Assembly: GCF_002858745.1 (NCBI RefSeq) | Contig: NZ_PJRO01000009.1 | Location: 124,001-188,000, forward strand | Direction of reading: 5' to 3' | Length of the DNA stretch: 64,000 nt | Source of the DNA: Mesorhizobium loti | GTDB lineage: Bacteria > Pseudomonadota > Alphaproteobacteria > Rhizobiales > Rhizobiaceae | Part shown: piece by piece, positions 36,364-44,608 of the stretch | How the letters are laid out: each line of letters opens with the position of its first letter | Position numbering within the stretch: position 1 is the first letter of the stretch | The notes under the pieces: model-generated | Databases searched by the model: none | Told to the model about the DNA's origin: nothing | What the model saw: only the letters and a program-made list of their open reading frames with translations | Translations under genes and position numbers: made by a program

Positions 36364-37557
36364 ATGGACAATCCGCAACGCCCCAGCGGCCCGACGCGGG
36401 ACCATCTCGACTGGCCGTTCTTTGCCGAGAACCATAGGGCACTGGCCACCGATCTGGATCGTTTCATTGCCGGTGGTGGTCTTGGCCATATCGATCACCA
36501 TGATGCCGACAATGCCTGCAAGGGCCTGGTGCGCAAGCTCGGCGCCGGCGGGTTTCTGCGCCATTGCGTACCGGCGGAGTTTGGCGGCGCGGCGAAGGAC
36601 ATCGACAGCCGTTCGCTTTGTCTGATCCGTGAGACACTCGCCTATGCCGATGGGCTGGCGGATTTTGCCTTTGCCATGCAGGGGCTGGGAACCGGCGCCA
36701 TCAGCCTGTCGGGCTCGCCCGAGATCAGGCAGGCTGTCTTGCCGAAGATCGCGAAAGGCGAACTGATCTCGGCCTTTGCGCTGACCGAACCGGAAGCCGG
36801 CTCGGACGTCGCGGCGATGAGCACGTCAGCCGAGCGGCAGGGCGACGAGTTCGTGCTTAACGGCGAGAAGGTCTTTATCTCCAACGGTGGTATTGCCGAC
36901 GTTTACACAGTCTTTGCCCGTACTGGCGAAGCGCCAGGCACGCGCGGCATCTCCGCCTTTGTCGTCTATGCCGACACGCCGGGTTTCCGCATTGCCGAGC
37001 GTATCGAGACGATCGCGCCGCATCCACTGGCGCTCATCCGTTTTGAAAACTGCCGCGTGCCCGCCGTGAACCTGCTCGGTCAGCCGGGGGAGGGCTTCAA
37101 GATCGCCATGCGCACGCTGGACATCTTCCGCCCATCGGTGGCCGCTGCAGCACTTGGCTTTGCCCGGCGCGCGCTGGATGAAGCCGTAGCGCATGCCAGG
37201 TCGCGAAAGATGTTCGGCGCCACGCTTGCCGATCTGCCCACCGCGCAGAGCACGCTGGGCGAGATGGCAACAGCGATCGATGCCGCATCGCTGCTGACGG
37301 TGCGCACCGCCTGGCGGCGCGATGTGCAGAAACTGCCGATCACCCGCGAGGCGGCGATGGCCAAGATGACGGCCACTGAAAATGCGCAATGGGTGATCGA
37401 CCAGGCGCTGCAGATGTTCGGCGGTCGCGGCGTGCGGGTCGGCGAGATCACCGAGACGCTGTACCGCGAGATCAGAGCCCTGCGCATCTATGAGGGCGCC
37501 ACCGAAGTTCAGAAGCTGATCATCGGCCGCGAGCTGATGAAGAGCGCCGGGAAATGA
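36364..37557 (+). CDS. Acyl-CoA dehydrogenase family protein
   Basis: A 397-residue FAD acyl-CoA dehydrogenase. FAD/substrate segments are FALTEPEAGSDVAAM (about residues 137-151) and VFISNGGIADVY. ARSRKMFGATLADLPTAQSTLGEMA marks the C-terminal domain, and the catalytic base is the Glu in RIYEGATEVQKLIIGR (about 376). It starts 2 bp after the crotonase stop, so translation is coupled. The expected role is alpha-beta desaturation of an acyl-CoA intermediate from the dearomatised aminobenzoyl-CoA. Confidence 0.88.
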   Translation: MDNPQRPSGPTRDHLDWPFFAENHRALATDLDRFIAGGGLGHIDHHDADNACKGLVRKLGAGGFLRHCVPAEFGGAAKDIDSRSLCLIRETLAYADGLADFAFAMQGLGTGAISLSGSPEIRQAVLPKIAKGELISAFALTEPEAGSDVAAMSTSAERQGDEFVLNGEKVFISNGGIADVYTVFARTGEAPGTRGISAFVVYADTPGFRIAERIETIAPHPLALIRFENCRVPAVNLLGQPGEGFKIAMRTLDIFRPSVAAAALGFARRALDEAVAHARSRKMFGATLADLPTAQSTLGEMATAIDAASLLTVRTAWRRDVQKLPITREAAMAKMTATENAQWVIDQALQMFGGRGVRVGEITETLYREIRALRIYEGATEVQKLIIGRELMKSAGK

Positions 37558-37568
37558 CTGGAGTAGAC

Positions 37569-38006
37569 ATGACTGTGACCGCAATCTCCGAACACAAGGC
37601 CGCCACGACGCCGCACCGGGTGCTGCAGCCCGAAGGCTGGGCGAAGCCGATCGGTTATGCCAATGGCATGGAAGCGCGGGGCCGTACCGTCTTTGTTGGC
37701 GGCCAGATCGGCTGGAATGGCCAGTGCAAGTTCGAGGTCCACGATCTGCCGGGCCAGATCCGGCAGACGCTGGAGAACGTCATCGCCATCCTGCGCGAGG
37801 GCGGTGCCGGCCCCGAGCACATCACGACCATGACCTGGTATGTGCTCGACCGCAAAGCCTACTCCTCCTCGCTGAAGGAGATCGGTGCCGCCTGGAAGGC
37901 CACGATGGGCCGCAATTTCCCGGCCATGGCGGTGGTTCAGGTATCTGGCTTGATCGAGGACGAGGCGCTGGTGGAGATCCAGGCGACTGCTGTCGTCCCG
38001 GACTGA
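37569..38006 (+). CDS. RidA-family protein in the anthraniloyl-CoA operon
   Basis: A 145-residue RidA-family protein (FVGGQIGWNGQCKFEVHDLPGQIRQTLENVIAILREGG, then EALVEIQATAVV at the C-terminus). The ATG at 37569 has GGAG five bases upstream. An earlier ATG at 37554 overlaps the dehydrogenase stop and cannot be excluded. RidA proteins hydrolyse enamines and imines, and the ring product of the monooxygenase/reductase carries an enamine nitrogen. This gene is therefore a reasonable candidate for ammonia release. It is the last gene before the terminator. Confidence 0.83.
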   Translation: MTVTAISEHKAATTPHRVLQPEGWAKPIGYANGMEARGRTVFVGGQIGWNGQCKFEVHDLPGQIRQTLENVIAILREGGAGPEHITTMTWYVLDRKAYSSSLKEIGAAWKATMGRNFPAMAVVQVSGLIEDEALVEIQATAVVPD

Positions 38007-38034
38007 GCTCGTCGTTGAATTGGAAATCAACAAG

Positions 38035-38059
38035 CCGGCGGCTCTGCCCGCCGGTTTTT
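38035..38059 (+). terminator. Rho-independent terminator of the anthraniloyl-CoA operon
   Basis: A 7-bp GC stem (CCGGCGG with CCGCCGG, 6-nt loop) followed by five T residues, between the RidA stop (38006) and the convergent tryptophan dioxygenase stop (38061). Confidence 0.87.
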
Positions 38060-38060
38060 G

Positions 38061-38897
38061 TTAGAGCACCGTGCGGACGGTCCACAGTTCTGGAAACAGC
38101 ACCACTTCCAGCATCTTGCGCAGATAGGAAACGCCGCCGGTGCCGCCGGTGCCGCGCTTCAGCCCGATGATGCGCTCCACCGTGGTGACGTGGTTGAAGC
38201 GCCAGCGCCGGAAATAGTCCTCGAAATCGACGAGCTTTTCGGCGAGTTCATAGAGGTCCCAGTATTTCTGCGGCGCAGCGTACACCGCTTTCCAGGCTTC
38301 CAGCACCTGCGGGTTCTCTTCGCGCGTCTCGCGCCAGCTGGTGCGGCTGGCATCGGCGCCGATGTCGAAGCCGTTGCGTGACAGAAGCAGCAGAGCTTCG
38401 TCATAAAGGCTGGGTTCGGCCAGGATTTCCTCGAGCTTGGCGATCAGATCCGGCTGATGCGCGTGCGGCCCAAGCATGGCCGTGTTGCGGTTACCGACCA
38501 GAAATTCGACCGCGCGATACTGATAGGACTGGAACCCCGACGACTGGCCGAGCGAGTTGCGGAACTCGGTGTATTCGCTGGGTGTCATGGTGCGCAGCAC
38601 ATCCCAGGAGTTGTTCAGCTGTTCGAAGATGCGTGCCACGCGCGTCAGCATCTTGAACGCCGGCTGCGGCCGATCGGAACGGATCTCGCGCATGGCCGAG
38701 CGGATCTCGTGGATCGCCAGCTTCATCCACAGTTCGGATGTCTGATGCTGCACGATGAAGAGCAACTCGTCATGTGCCGTGGAAAGCGGCTCTTGCGCAT
38801 CCAGAATGCGCTCGAGGTGCAGATAGTCGCCATAGGCCATGCGTTCCTTGAACGACATCTGCGCGCCTTCCCGGGAAGGATCGTAGGGCTTGCTCAT
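38061..38897 (-). CDS. kynA: Tryptophan 2,3-dioxygenase
   Basis: A 278-residue haem dioxygenase that opens the indole ring of tryptophan to N-formylkynurenine. Key residues match known bacterial enzymes: H51 in VQHQTSELWMK at the active site, R113 in EFRNSLGQSSGFQSYQYR for the substrate carboxylate, and H236 in RRWRFNHVTTVERIIG as haem ligand. The length is normal. The gene overlaps kynureninase upstream by ATGA, and the operon reads leftward from 41724. Confidence 0.96.
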   Translation of the reverse strand: MSKPYDPSREGAQMSFKERMAYGDYLHLERILDAQEPLSTAHDELLFIVQHQTSELWMKLAIHEIRSAMREIRSDRPQPAFKMLTRVARIFEQLNNSWDVLRTMTPSEYTEFRNSLGQSSGFQSYQYRAVEFLVGNRNTAMLGPHAHQPDLIAKLEEILAEPSLYDEALLLLSRNGFDIGADASRTSWRETREENPQVLEAWKAVYAAPQKYWDLYELAEKLVDFEDYFRRWRFNHVTTVERIIGLKRGTGGTGGVSYLRKMLEVVLFPELWTVRTVL

Positions 38898-40102
38898 GTC
38901 ACCAGGGCCTTCTTGCGGTATTGCGGCTCATCCCAGCGCCGGTTGTTCATGATGTCTTCCAGCACGCCGACGGCACCGAGCACTTCCTGCTCGCCGATAT
39001 AGAGCGGCGTGAAGCCGAAGCGGACGGCATCGGGGGCACGGAAGTCGCCGATGACGCCACGCGCGATCAACGCCTGCATGATGGCGTAGCCTTCGGGATG
39101 GCGGAAGGAAACCTGGCTGCCTCGTTCCGCGCCGTTGCGCGGCGAGGCGAGCGTCAGCTCCGGGCAGCGTGCCTCGACTTCGCGAATGAAGAGGTCAGCG
39201 AGTGCGATCGACTGCTTGCGGACATCAGCCATGGATACGCCTTCCCAGGCGTCCATCGCTGCATCGAGCGCCGCCATCGCGATCACCGCCGGTGTACCGA
39301 CGCGCATACGGTCGATGCCGGAGCCCGAACGGTAGTCGAGATCGAAGGCGAAAGGGCTTTCATGGCCGAGCCACCCGGACAAAGCAGGGCGAACCTTGCC
39401 GGCATGTTTGGGTGCGACATAGATGAAAGCAGGGGCACCTGGGCCGCCATTGAGATATTTGTAGGTGCAACCGACGGCGAAATCCGCCTTGGCGCCTTCG
39501 AGGTCGACGACGAGAGCGCCGGCTGAATGGGCGAGATCCCATACGGTCAGCACGCCAGCGGCATGCGCCTTGGCTGTCAGCTTCTTCATGTCGTGCAGGC
39601 GGCCGGTGCGGTAGTCGACCTCGGTGATCATCAGCACGGCGACGCTTTCATCGATCGCGGCCTCGACTTCCTCCGGATCGACCACCTTCAGCTCGTAACC
39701 CTTGTCGAGCGAGCGCAAAAGGCCCTGTGCCATATAGAGGTCGGACGGGAAATTGCCGTTGTCGGAAAGCACGACGCGTCGCGATGGGTTGAGTTCCAGC
39801 GCCGAGGCGAGTGCCTGGTAGACCTTGATCGACAGGGTGTCGCCGACGACGATCGTGCCTTCCGGCGCGCCGATCAGTTTGCCTATGCGGTCGCCGAGCT
39901 TGCGCGGCTGCATCATCCAGCCGGAAGCGTTCCAGCCGCGGATCAACTGTTCGCCCCATTGGGCGGTCATCATCTCCTGCACACGCTGCGTGGCGCTCTT
40001 CGGCAGCGGCCCCAGCGAATTGCCGTCGAGATAGAGCACGCCATCCGGCATGTGGAAGAGGCTGCGTGTCCTCGCAAAGTCGGTCTGGGCAAAGTCGGTC
40101 AT
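38894..40102 (-). CDS. kynU: Kynureninase
   Basis: A 402-residue PLP enzyme that cleaves kynurenine to anthranilate and alanine. The Schiff-base lysine is K215 in GCTYKYLNGGPG, the PLP aspartate is D189 in WDLAHSAGA, and the N-terminal YLDGNSLGPLP is diagnostic. It is flanked by the dioxygenase gene (ATGA overlap) and the CoA-ligase gene (2-bp gap), so it supplies anthranilate for CoA activation. Confidence 0.96.
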   Translation of the reverse strand: MTDFAQTDFARTRSLFHMPDGVLYLDGNSLGPLPKSATQRVQEMMTAQWGEQLIRGWNASGWMMQPRKLGDRIGKLIGAPEGTIVVGDTLSIKVYQALASALELNPSRRVVLSDNGNFPSDLYMAQGLLRSLDKGYELKVVDPEEVEAAIDESVAVLMITEVDYRTGRLHDMKKLTAKAHAAGVLTVWDLAHSAGALVVDLEGAKADFAVGCTYKYLNGGPGAPAFIYVAPKHAGKVRPALSGWLGHESPFAFDLDYRSGSGIDRMRVGTPAVIAMAALDAAMDAWEGVSMADVRKQSIALADLFIREVEARCPELTLASPRNGAERGSQVSFRHPEGYAIMQALIARGVIGDFRAPDAVRFGFTPLYIGEQEVLGAVGVLEDIMNNRRWDEPQYRKKALVT

Positions 40103-40104
40103 GG

Positions 40105-41724
40105 TCAGTGCGTGTCTTTCAAGCGGAAGCGTTGGATCTTCCCGGTCTGGGTTTTCGGCAGCGCGTCGATGAACTGGATCGAGCGCGGATACTTGTAGGG
40201 TGCGATGGTCGCCTTGACATGGTCCTGCAGGCGCTTGCGGGTTAGGTCATCGGCAGCCACGCCTTCCACCAGCACCACATGTGCCTGTACGATCTGGCCA
40301 CGCTCCTCGTCGGGCGCACCGACGACGGCACATTCCTTGACGTCGGCGTGCGACAGCAGTGCGGCCTCCACCTCCGGTCCGGCAATGTTGTAGCCGGCCG
40401 AGATGATCATGTCGTCCGAGCGTGCTGCGAAATGCAGGTAGCCGTCTTCGTCCTGGAAGAAGGAGTCGCCGGTCAGGTTCCAGCCTTTGCGTACATATTT
40501 CTGCTGGCGATCGTCGGCCAGATAGCGGCAGCCGGTCGGGCCGCGCACGGCAAGCCGGCCGACCTCGCCACGCGGCACCTCATTCATGTCTTCGTCGACG
40601 ATCTTCGCCTCGTAGCCGCTGACAGGCTTGCCGGTGCAGGCCGGCTTGGAATCGCCGAAACGGTTGGAAATGAAGATGTGCAGCATTTCGGTGGCGCCGA
40701 TGCCGTCGAGCATCGGCTTGCCAGTCTTCTCCATCCATTCTTCGTAGACCGGTGCGGGCAGCGTTTCGCCAGCGGATACCGCGGCGCGCAGCGAGGAGAG
40801 ATCGGCGCCTTTGTCCATGGCCGCCAGCATGGCGCGATAGGCTGTCGGCGCCGTGAAGCACACGGTGGCGCGATAGGTCTGGATAATTTCGACCATGTTC
40901 GGCGGCGAGGCGTTCTCGAGCAACGTTGCGGCCGCGCCGAACCGCAACGGGAAGATCGCCAGTCCGCCGAGGCCGAAGGTAAAGGCCAACGGCGGCGAGC
41001 CGATGAAAATGTCTTCCGGCGTCACACCCAGCACCTCGCGGGCATAACCATCGGCGATGATCAGCAGGTCGCGGTGGAAATGCATCGTTGCTTTCGGCAT
41101 GCCGGTGGTGCCGGACGTGAAACCGAGCAGGGCGACGTCGTCGCGACCGGTTTTGACGGCCTCGAAGCGCACGGACTTGTCGAGCGCGATGCGGTCGAGT
41201 TCGGCATCGTGGTTGGCGGTGCCGTCAAAACCAACCACCTGTTTCAGGAACTGGCTCTGTTTGGCGCAGGCGACCATTTCTTCCATCAGCCTGGTGTCGC
41301 AAAGCGCCAGCGTGATTTCAGCCTTGTCGACGATCTGGGAAAGTTCACCGGCGCGCAGCATCGGCATGGTGTTGACCACCACAGCACCTGCTTTGGTCGC
41401 GGCCAGCCAGCAGGCTACCATGGCCGGATTGTTGGCCGAGCGGATCAACACGCGGTTGCCTGGTTTGACGCCGTAGTTCTCGACCAGCGCATGCGCCAAG
41501 CGGCTGGTCCAGTCTGCCAGCTCCTTGTAGGTGCGGCGGCGACCATTGCCGATCAGCGCGGTGTGGTCGCCGAAACCCTTTTCGACCAGGCGGTCGGTCA
41601 GTTCGACGCCGGCATTGAGGTGATCGGGATAGTCGAAACCGTCGAGCAGGAAGTCGGGCCAAAGGTCCGGAGGCGGGAGATTGTCTCGTGCAAACGTGTC
41701 GGTATGCGCCGTCGGCCCAAGCAT
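40105..41724 (-). CDS. Acid-CoA ligase, probable 2-aminobenzoate (anthranilate)-CoA ligase
   Basis: A 539-residue adenylate-forming enzyme. The AMP-binding P-loop is LLGFTSGTTGMPKATMHFH (about residues 200-218). Other motifs are DGIGATEMLHIF (A5), LTGDSFFQDEDGY (A7), RSDDMIISAGYNIAGPEVE (A8) and the C-terminal catalytic lysine in KTQTGKIQRF. The sequence resembles benzoate/aminobenzoate-CoA ligases. It sits 2 bp upstream of kynureninase, and the aminobenzoyl-CoA monooxygenase/reductase is in the facing operon, so anthranilate is the most likely substrate. Confidence 0.88.
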   Translation of the reverse strand: MLGPTAHTDTFARDNLPPPDLWPDFLLDGFDYPDHLNAGVELTDRLVEKGFGDHTALIGNGRRRTYKELADWTSRLAHALVENYGVKPGNRVLIRSANNPAMVACWLAATKAGAVVVNTMPMLRAGELSQIVDKAEITLALCDTRLMEEMVACAKQSQFLKQVVGFDGTANHDAELDRIALDKSVRFEAVKTGRDDVALLGFTSGTTGMPKATMHFHRDLLIIADGYAREVLGVTPEDIFIGSPPLAFTFGLGGLAIFPLRFGAAATLLENASPPNMVEIIQTYRATVCFTAPTAYRAMLAAMDKGADLSSLRAAVSAGETLPAPVYEEWMEKTGKPMLDGIGATEMLHIFISNRFGDSKPACTGKPVSGYEAKIVDEDMNEVPRGEVGRLAVRGPTGCRYLADDRQQKYVRKGWNLTGDSFFQDEDGYLHFAARSDDMIISAGYNIAGPEVEAALLSHADVKECAVVGAPDEERGQIVQAHVVLVEGVAADDLTRKRLQDHVKATIAPYKYPRSIQFIDALPKTQTGKIQRFRLKDTH

Positions 41725-41858
41725 CTCGTTCGATCTCCCTGCTTCCGTAAGGTCTACGCCGACCGTCTTGATGCGGCCTTGTTATTTGGCGGTGTCGGTT
41801 CGTGGCACCCTTTTTGCGCCCATCCGTTCCGCTAATGGAAACGCTCGCATAGCGCCAA

Positions 41859-41878
41859 AGTTATTTCAAGCATAAAGT
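41859..41878. promoter_or_regulatory. Putative operator shared by the anthranilate/kynurenine operons, copy 2
   Basis: AGTTATTTCAAGCATAAAGT matches the reverse complement of the site at 31781-31800 at 17 of 20 positions, including ATTTCAAGC and TAAAGT. It lies in the divergent region, 82-101 bp from the formamidase start and 135-154 bp from the CoA-ligase start, so one site could control both directions. Confidence 0.6.
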
Positions 41879-41959
41879 TTATCGTTGCGCTGGCCCGGCG
41901 CTTGCCTATTGTAGCTGCCAAGGATGCCGGCCAGAACAGGCAGGGGAGGGACAACGAAC

Positions 41960-42790
41960 ATGGTCGTTCACAAGATTGTCGACTGGGACAATGCTTATAC
42001 CAACGGCGCCAACATCGCTGGCGGCGACCGCTGGCCTGAGGCCTGGGTGGCGCCGGCCGCGGCATACCGCGACGAACTGGCGGCGTCAGGGCGTGCGCAG
42101 CTCGACATCGCCTATGGTTCGGGAACGCGCAACCGGCTCGACCTGTTTCAGCCGGCGGGTACGCCGAAGGGCCTGGTGGTCTTTGTGCATGGCGGTTACT
42201 GGATGGCGCTCGACAAGAGCTTCTGGTCGCATCTGGCGCGTGGCGCCGTCGAAAGCGGCCATGCGGTGGCGATGCCGTCCTATACGCTGGCGCCCGAGGC
42301 GAGCATAAGCCAGATCTCCACCGAGATCGGTGCGGCCATAACGAAGGCGGCGGAACTGGTCGCCGGCGATATCCGCCTGACCGGCCATTCGGCCGGAGGG
42401 CATCTGGTCACACGCATGATTTCGGCGACATCCCCGCTACCGGAGGCCGTGCGTCGCCGTGTCGTCAACACGGTCTCGCTGTCGGGCGTGCATGACCTGC
42501 GGCCGATCATGAAGACAGGGATGAACAAGACGCTGAAGATCGACGCAGCCGAGGCAACCATCGAGAGCCCGGTCTTGCTGTCGCCGATGGATGGCGCACG
42601 GCTGGTCTGCTGGGTCGGTGGCGGCGAACGCTCGGAATTCATCCGCCAGTCGGAACTGCTCGCCAACATTTGGACGGGTCTCGGAGCTTCGACGGGCTTC
42701 CATGCCGAACGAGACCGCCATCATTTCAGCGTCATCGATGGCTTGGTGGATGCAGCGCATCCGCTGACCCGGACCTTGCTGGAGGGTTAG
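41960..42790 (+). CDS. Alpha/beta-hydrolase, probable kynurenine formamidase
   Basis: A 276-residue alpha/beta hydrolase. The HGGYW oxyanion motif (residues 77-81) is characteristic of the eukaryotic-type kynurenine formamidase. The nucleophile is S144 in GHSAGG, and the C-terminal His is in RHHFSVIDGL (H254 or H255). It would hydrolyse N-formylkynurenine to kynurenine and formate, the one step missing between the dioxygenase and kynureninase of the divergent operon. The ATG at 41960 follows GGGGAGGG. Bacteria more often use the cyclase-fold KynB for this step. Another carboxylesterase role remains possible. Confidence 0.83.
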   Translation: MVVHKIVDWDNAYTNGANIAGGDRWPEAWVAPAAAYRDELAASGRAQLDIAYGSGTRNRLDLFQPAGTPKGLVVFVHGGYWMALDKSFWSHLARGAVESGHAVAMPSYTLAPEASISQISTEIGAAITKAAELVAGDIRLTGHSAGGHLVTRMISATSPLPEAVRRRVVNTVSLSGVHDLRPIMKTGMNKTLKIDAAEATIESPVLLSPMDGARLVCWVGGGERSEFIRQSELLANIWTGLGASTGFHAERDRHHFSVIDGLVDAAHPLTRTLLEG

Positions 42791-42808
42791 AGCAATTCCG
42801 GGCTGGCC

Positions 42809-43309
42809 TCAGGCCTGGCGAACCTCGAAGCGACAGGCCGGAGCACCGCAGGCGGCGCATTCGATTTCCCTCGCGACGACATCATCGCTGTCCAGCACCA
42901 TGCGTCCGACAGCGGTCACCATGCCTGAAATGGCATGGCATACTGGTCGCGATGTAGGTCCGTAGCCGGCCGCAAAGGGACTGTTTCGGACCGTGAGTTC
43001 AATGCCTGAAGGTCCGTGTGTAAAGGACCAGGCACCCCAGCCGAGATCGGGTGCGGTGTTGGCCACGGTCGACAGCAGGGCGTCGACATCGCCGCCGCCA
43101 TGCACCTTGTAGGCACGGGCACTGTCGCCGCCCATTTCGATCACCGAATCCGCGAGTGCATCCAGCGCCTTTTGCCGGGTCTCGTCATCGAGCCGGCGGA
43201 ACAGGCCCATCAGCGCCTCGGGCCGCATCAGCATATAACGGCGGCTTTCATCGAGTACCTGGCCGTTGGCGCCGTCGAAATCCAGCCGCTCGCGAAAGGG
43301 TGGTTTCAT
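42809..43309 (-). CDS. Stand-alone V4R-domain protein
   Basis: A 166-residue protein consisting of one V4R (4-vinyl reductase) domain, the small-molecule-sensing module of XylR/PoxR-type regulators. The segment RYMLMRPEALMGLFRRL is at the N-terminus. The family cysteine cluster is complete at the C-terminus (C151, C154 and C159 in ECAACGAPACRF). It has no DNA-binding or ATPase domain. The start overlaps the aldolase stop by one base (TAATG), so it is co-translated with that gene. It could bind a pathway compound as a sensor or carrier, or be an uncharacterised enzyme. Confidence 0.78.
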   Translation of the reverse strand: MKPPFRERLDFDGANGQVLDESRRYMLMRPEALMGLFRRLDDETRQKALDALADSVIEMGGDSARAYKVHGGGDVDALLSTVANTAPDLGWGAWSFTHGPSGIELTVRNSPFAAGYGPTSRPVCHAISGMVTAVGRMVLDSDDVVAREIECAACGAPACRFEVRQA

Positions 43310-44064
43310 TATGCCGCTCCGGCGAAATCGCGCACCACGCCGTTGAAGGCGTCACGCACCACGTCGACATCGGAGGCGAGAACCACGAGGTGATAACCCT
43401 CGGCGCGACGTTCGAGCGCCTTGTCGACATTGCCGGTGAAGATACCGCAAGGGATGCCGGCTTTGGCGCAGGCTTCCTTCACACGCAGACAGCCTTTTTC
43501 TGTAGCGTCGCTTTGACCTCGAGCCGCGTAAGAGATGCCGAGATCGCCGGTGCCGATCAGCACGAAGTCCAGCCCGGGTGTGGTTACGATGGCTTCGGCC
43601 TGTTCGACGCCGGCGGCCGTCTCGATCATGAGACCGATGGCGACATGGCCGGCGCGTTCGAGATAGGTGCCGAAACCCATGGCCAGCGGTCGCACCCCAC
43701 CGCCTGAGCGATGGCCGTGCGGTGGGAAGCGGGCGGCGGATATCGCCTGCTCGGCCTGTTCGCGGCTTTCGATCAGCGGCACCAGCACGCCGTCGCAGCC
43801 GGCGTCCAGAGCATTGCCGATCGCGGTCGTCGAGCTGTCCGCCACGCGTGCGATCACCGGGGCCGTGCCGGCGGCAATGCCGACCGTCGTCTCCAGCGAA
43901 CGGCGGTCCCAGAGCCCGTGCTGCAGGTCGATGACGAGCGCATCGGCGCCGGAATGCGCCGCTATCTCCGTTATCGAGGCATGGCCGAGCGTCAGCCAGA
44001 CCAGGCCGAGCTGTTCATTGGCGGCTAGGCGAGTCTTCAGCCGGCCGGACAGGACAGGGGACAT
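43309..44064 (-). CDS. HpcH/HpaI-family aldolase
   Basis: A 251-residue class II aldolase of the HpcH/HpaI family. ALVIDLQHGLWDRRSLE near the N-terminus, DAGCDGVLVPLIES and LMIETAAGVEQAEAI (Glu metal ligand) with FVLIGTGDLGISYA (Asp ligand) follow the family order. Such enzymes cleave 4-hydroxy-2-oxoacids to pyruvate and an aldehyde. The ATG at 44064 has GGAG 8 bases upstream. The neighbours suggest its substrate derives from a compound deaminated and oxygenated by the adjacent enzymes. Confidence 0.86.
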   Translation of the reverse strand: MSPVLSGRLKTRLAANEQLGLVWLTLGHASITEIAAHSGADALVIDLQHGLWDRRSLETTVGIAAGTAPVIARVADSSTTAIGNALDAGCDGVLVPLIESREQAEQAISAARFPPHGHRSGGGVRPLAMGFGTYLERAGHVAIGLMIETAAGVEQAEAIVTTPGLDFVLIGTGDLGISYAARGQSDATEKGCLRVKEACAKAGIPCGIFTGNVDKALERRAEGYHLVVLASDVDVVRDAFNGVVRDFAGAA

Positions 44065-44077
44065 CGGCTGGTCTCCG

Positions 44078-44608
44078 TTATTGGCCGTTAAGAGTGAGAA
44101 AACGCCCGTGGGCGTAGAAGATCGGTTCACGCTCGACACGGTCTAGTGTGACGCCCGTTACCAGCCCGATCAGGATCAGATGCGAAGCGCGTGCGATGAT
44201 CTCGCCAACCCGGCATTCGAACACCGCGCGAGCGCCGACCAGCAACGGCGCGCCAGCTTCGCCGCGCACCCACGAACCTGCTGAAAATCGCGCCACGCCC
44301 TTGGCTGTCGTCATGCCGCCGAAAACGCGCGCGACATTTTCCTGATCCGCCGTCGGCAGGTTGACGGAAAACGCCATATCCTGCCGGGTCAGCGAAGCGA
44401 AGGTGCTGTTTTTATGGATGCAGGCGAGTAATGAAGGCGGCTCGGCGCTGAACGAGCAGACGGCGGTTGCCGTCAGCCCGAAGCAGCCATGCTCGGTATC
44501 TTCGGCGGCCAGGATCGCGACGGCACCGGCCATCGCGCGCATGCCCTGCTTGAAGCCGCGCGGATCGACCGTGCCGTGCGCAGCCAGCGCGCCGGTTGCG
44601 GTGTCCAT
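44078..44608 (-). CDS. Flavin reductase-domain protein
   Basis: A 176-residue flavin reductase (FMN-binding split-barrel, HpaC-like). GFKQGMRAMAGAVAILAAEDTEHGCFGLTATAVCSFSAEPPSLLACI is the typical N-terminal flavin-binding region, and the C-terminus ends in FYAHGRFLTL. It overlaps the luciferase-like monooxygenase gene by one base. The two therefore form a two-component monooxygenase in which this protein supplies reduced flavin from NAD(P)H. Confidence 0.88.
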   Translation of the reverse strand: MDTATGALAAHGTVDPRGFKQGMRAMAGAVAILAAEDTEHGCFGLTATAVCSFSAEPPSLLACIHKNSTFASLTRQDMAFSVNLPTADQENVARVFGGMTTAKGVARFSAGSWVRGEAGAPLLVGARAVFECRVGEIIARASHLILIGLVTGVTLDRVEREPIFYAHGRFLTLNGQ

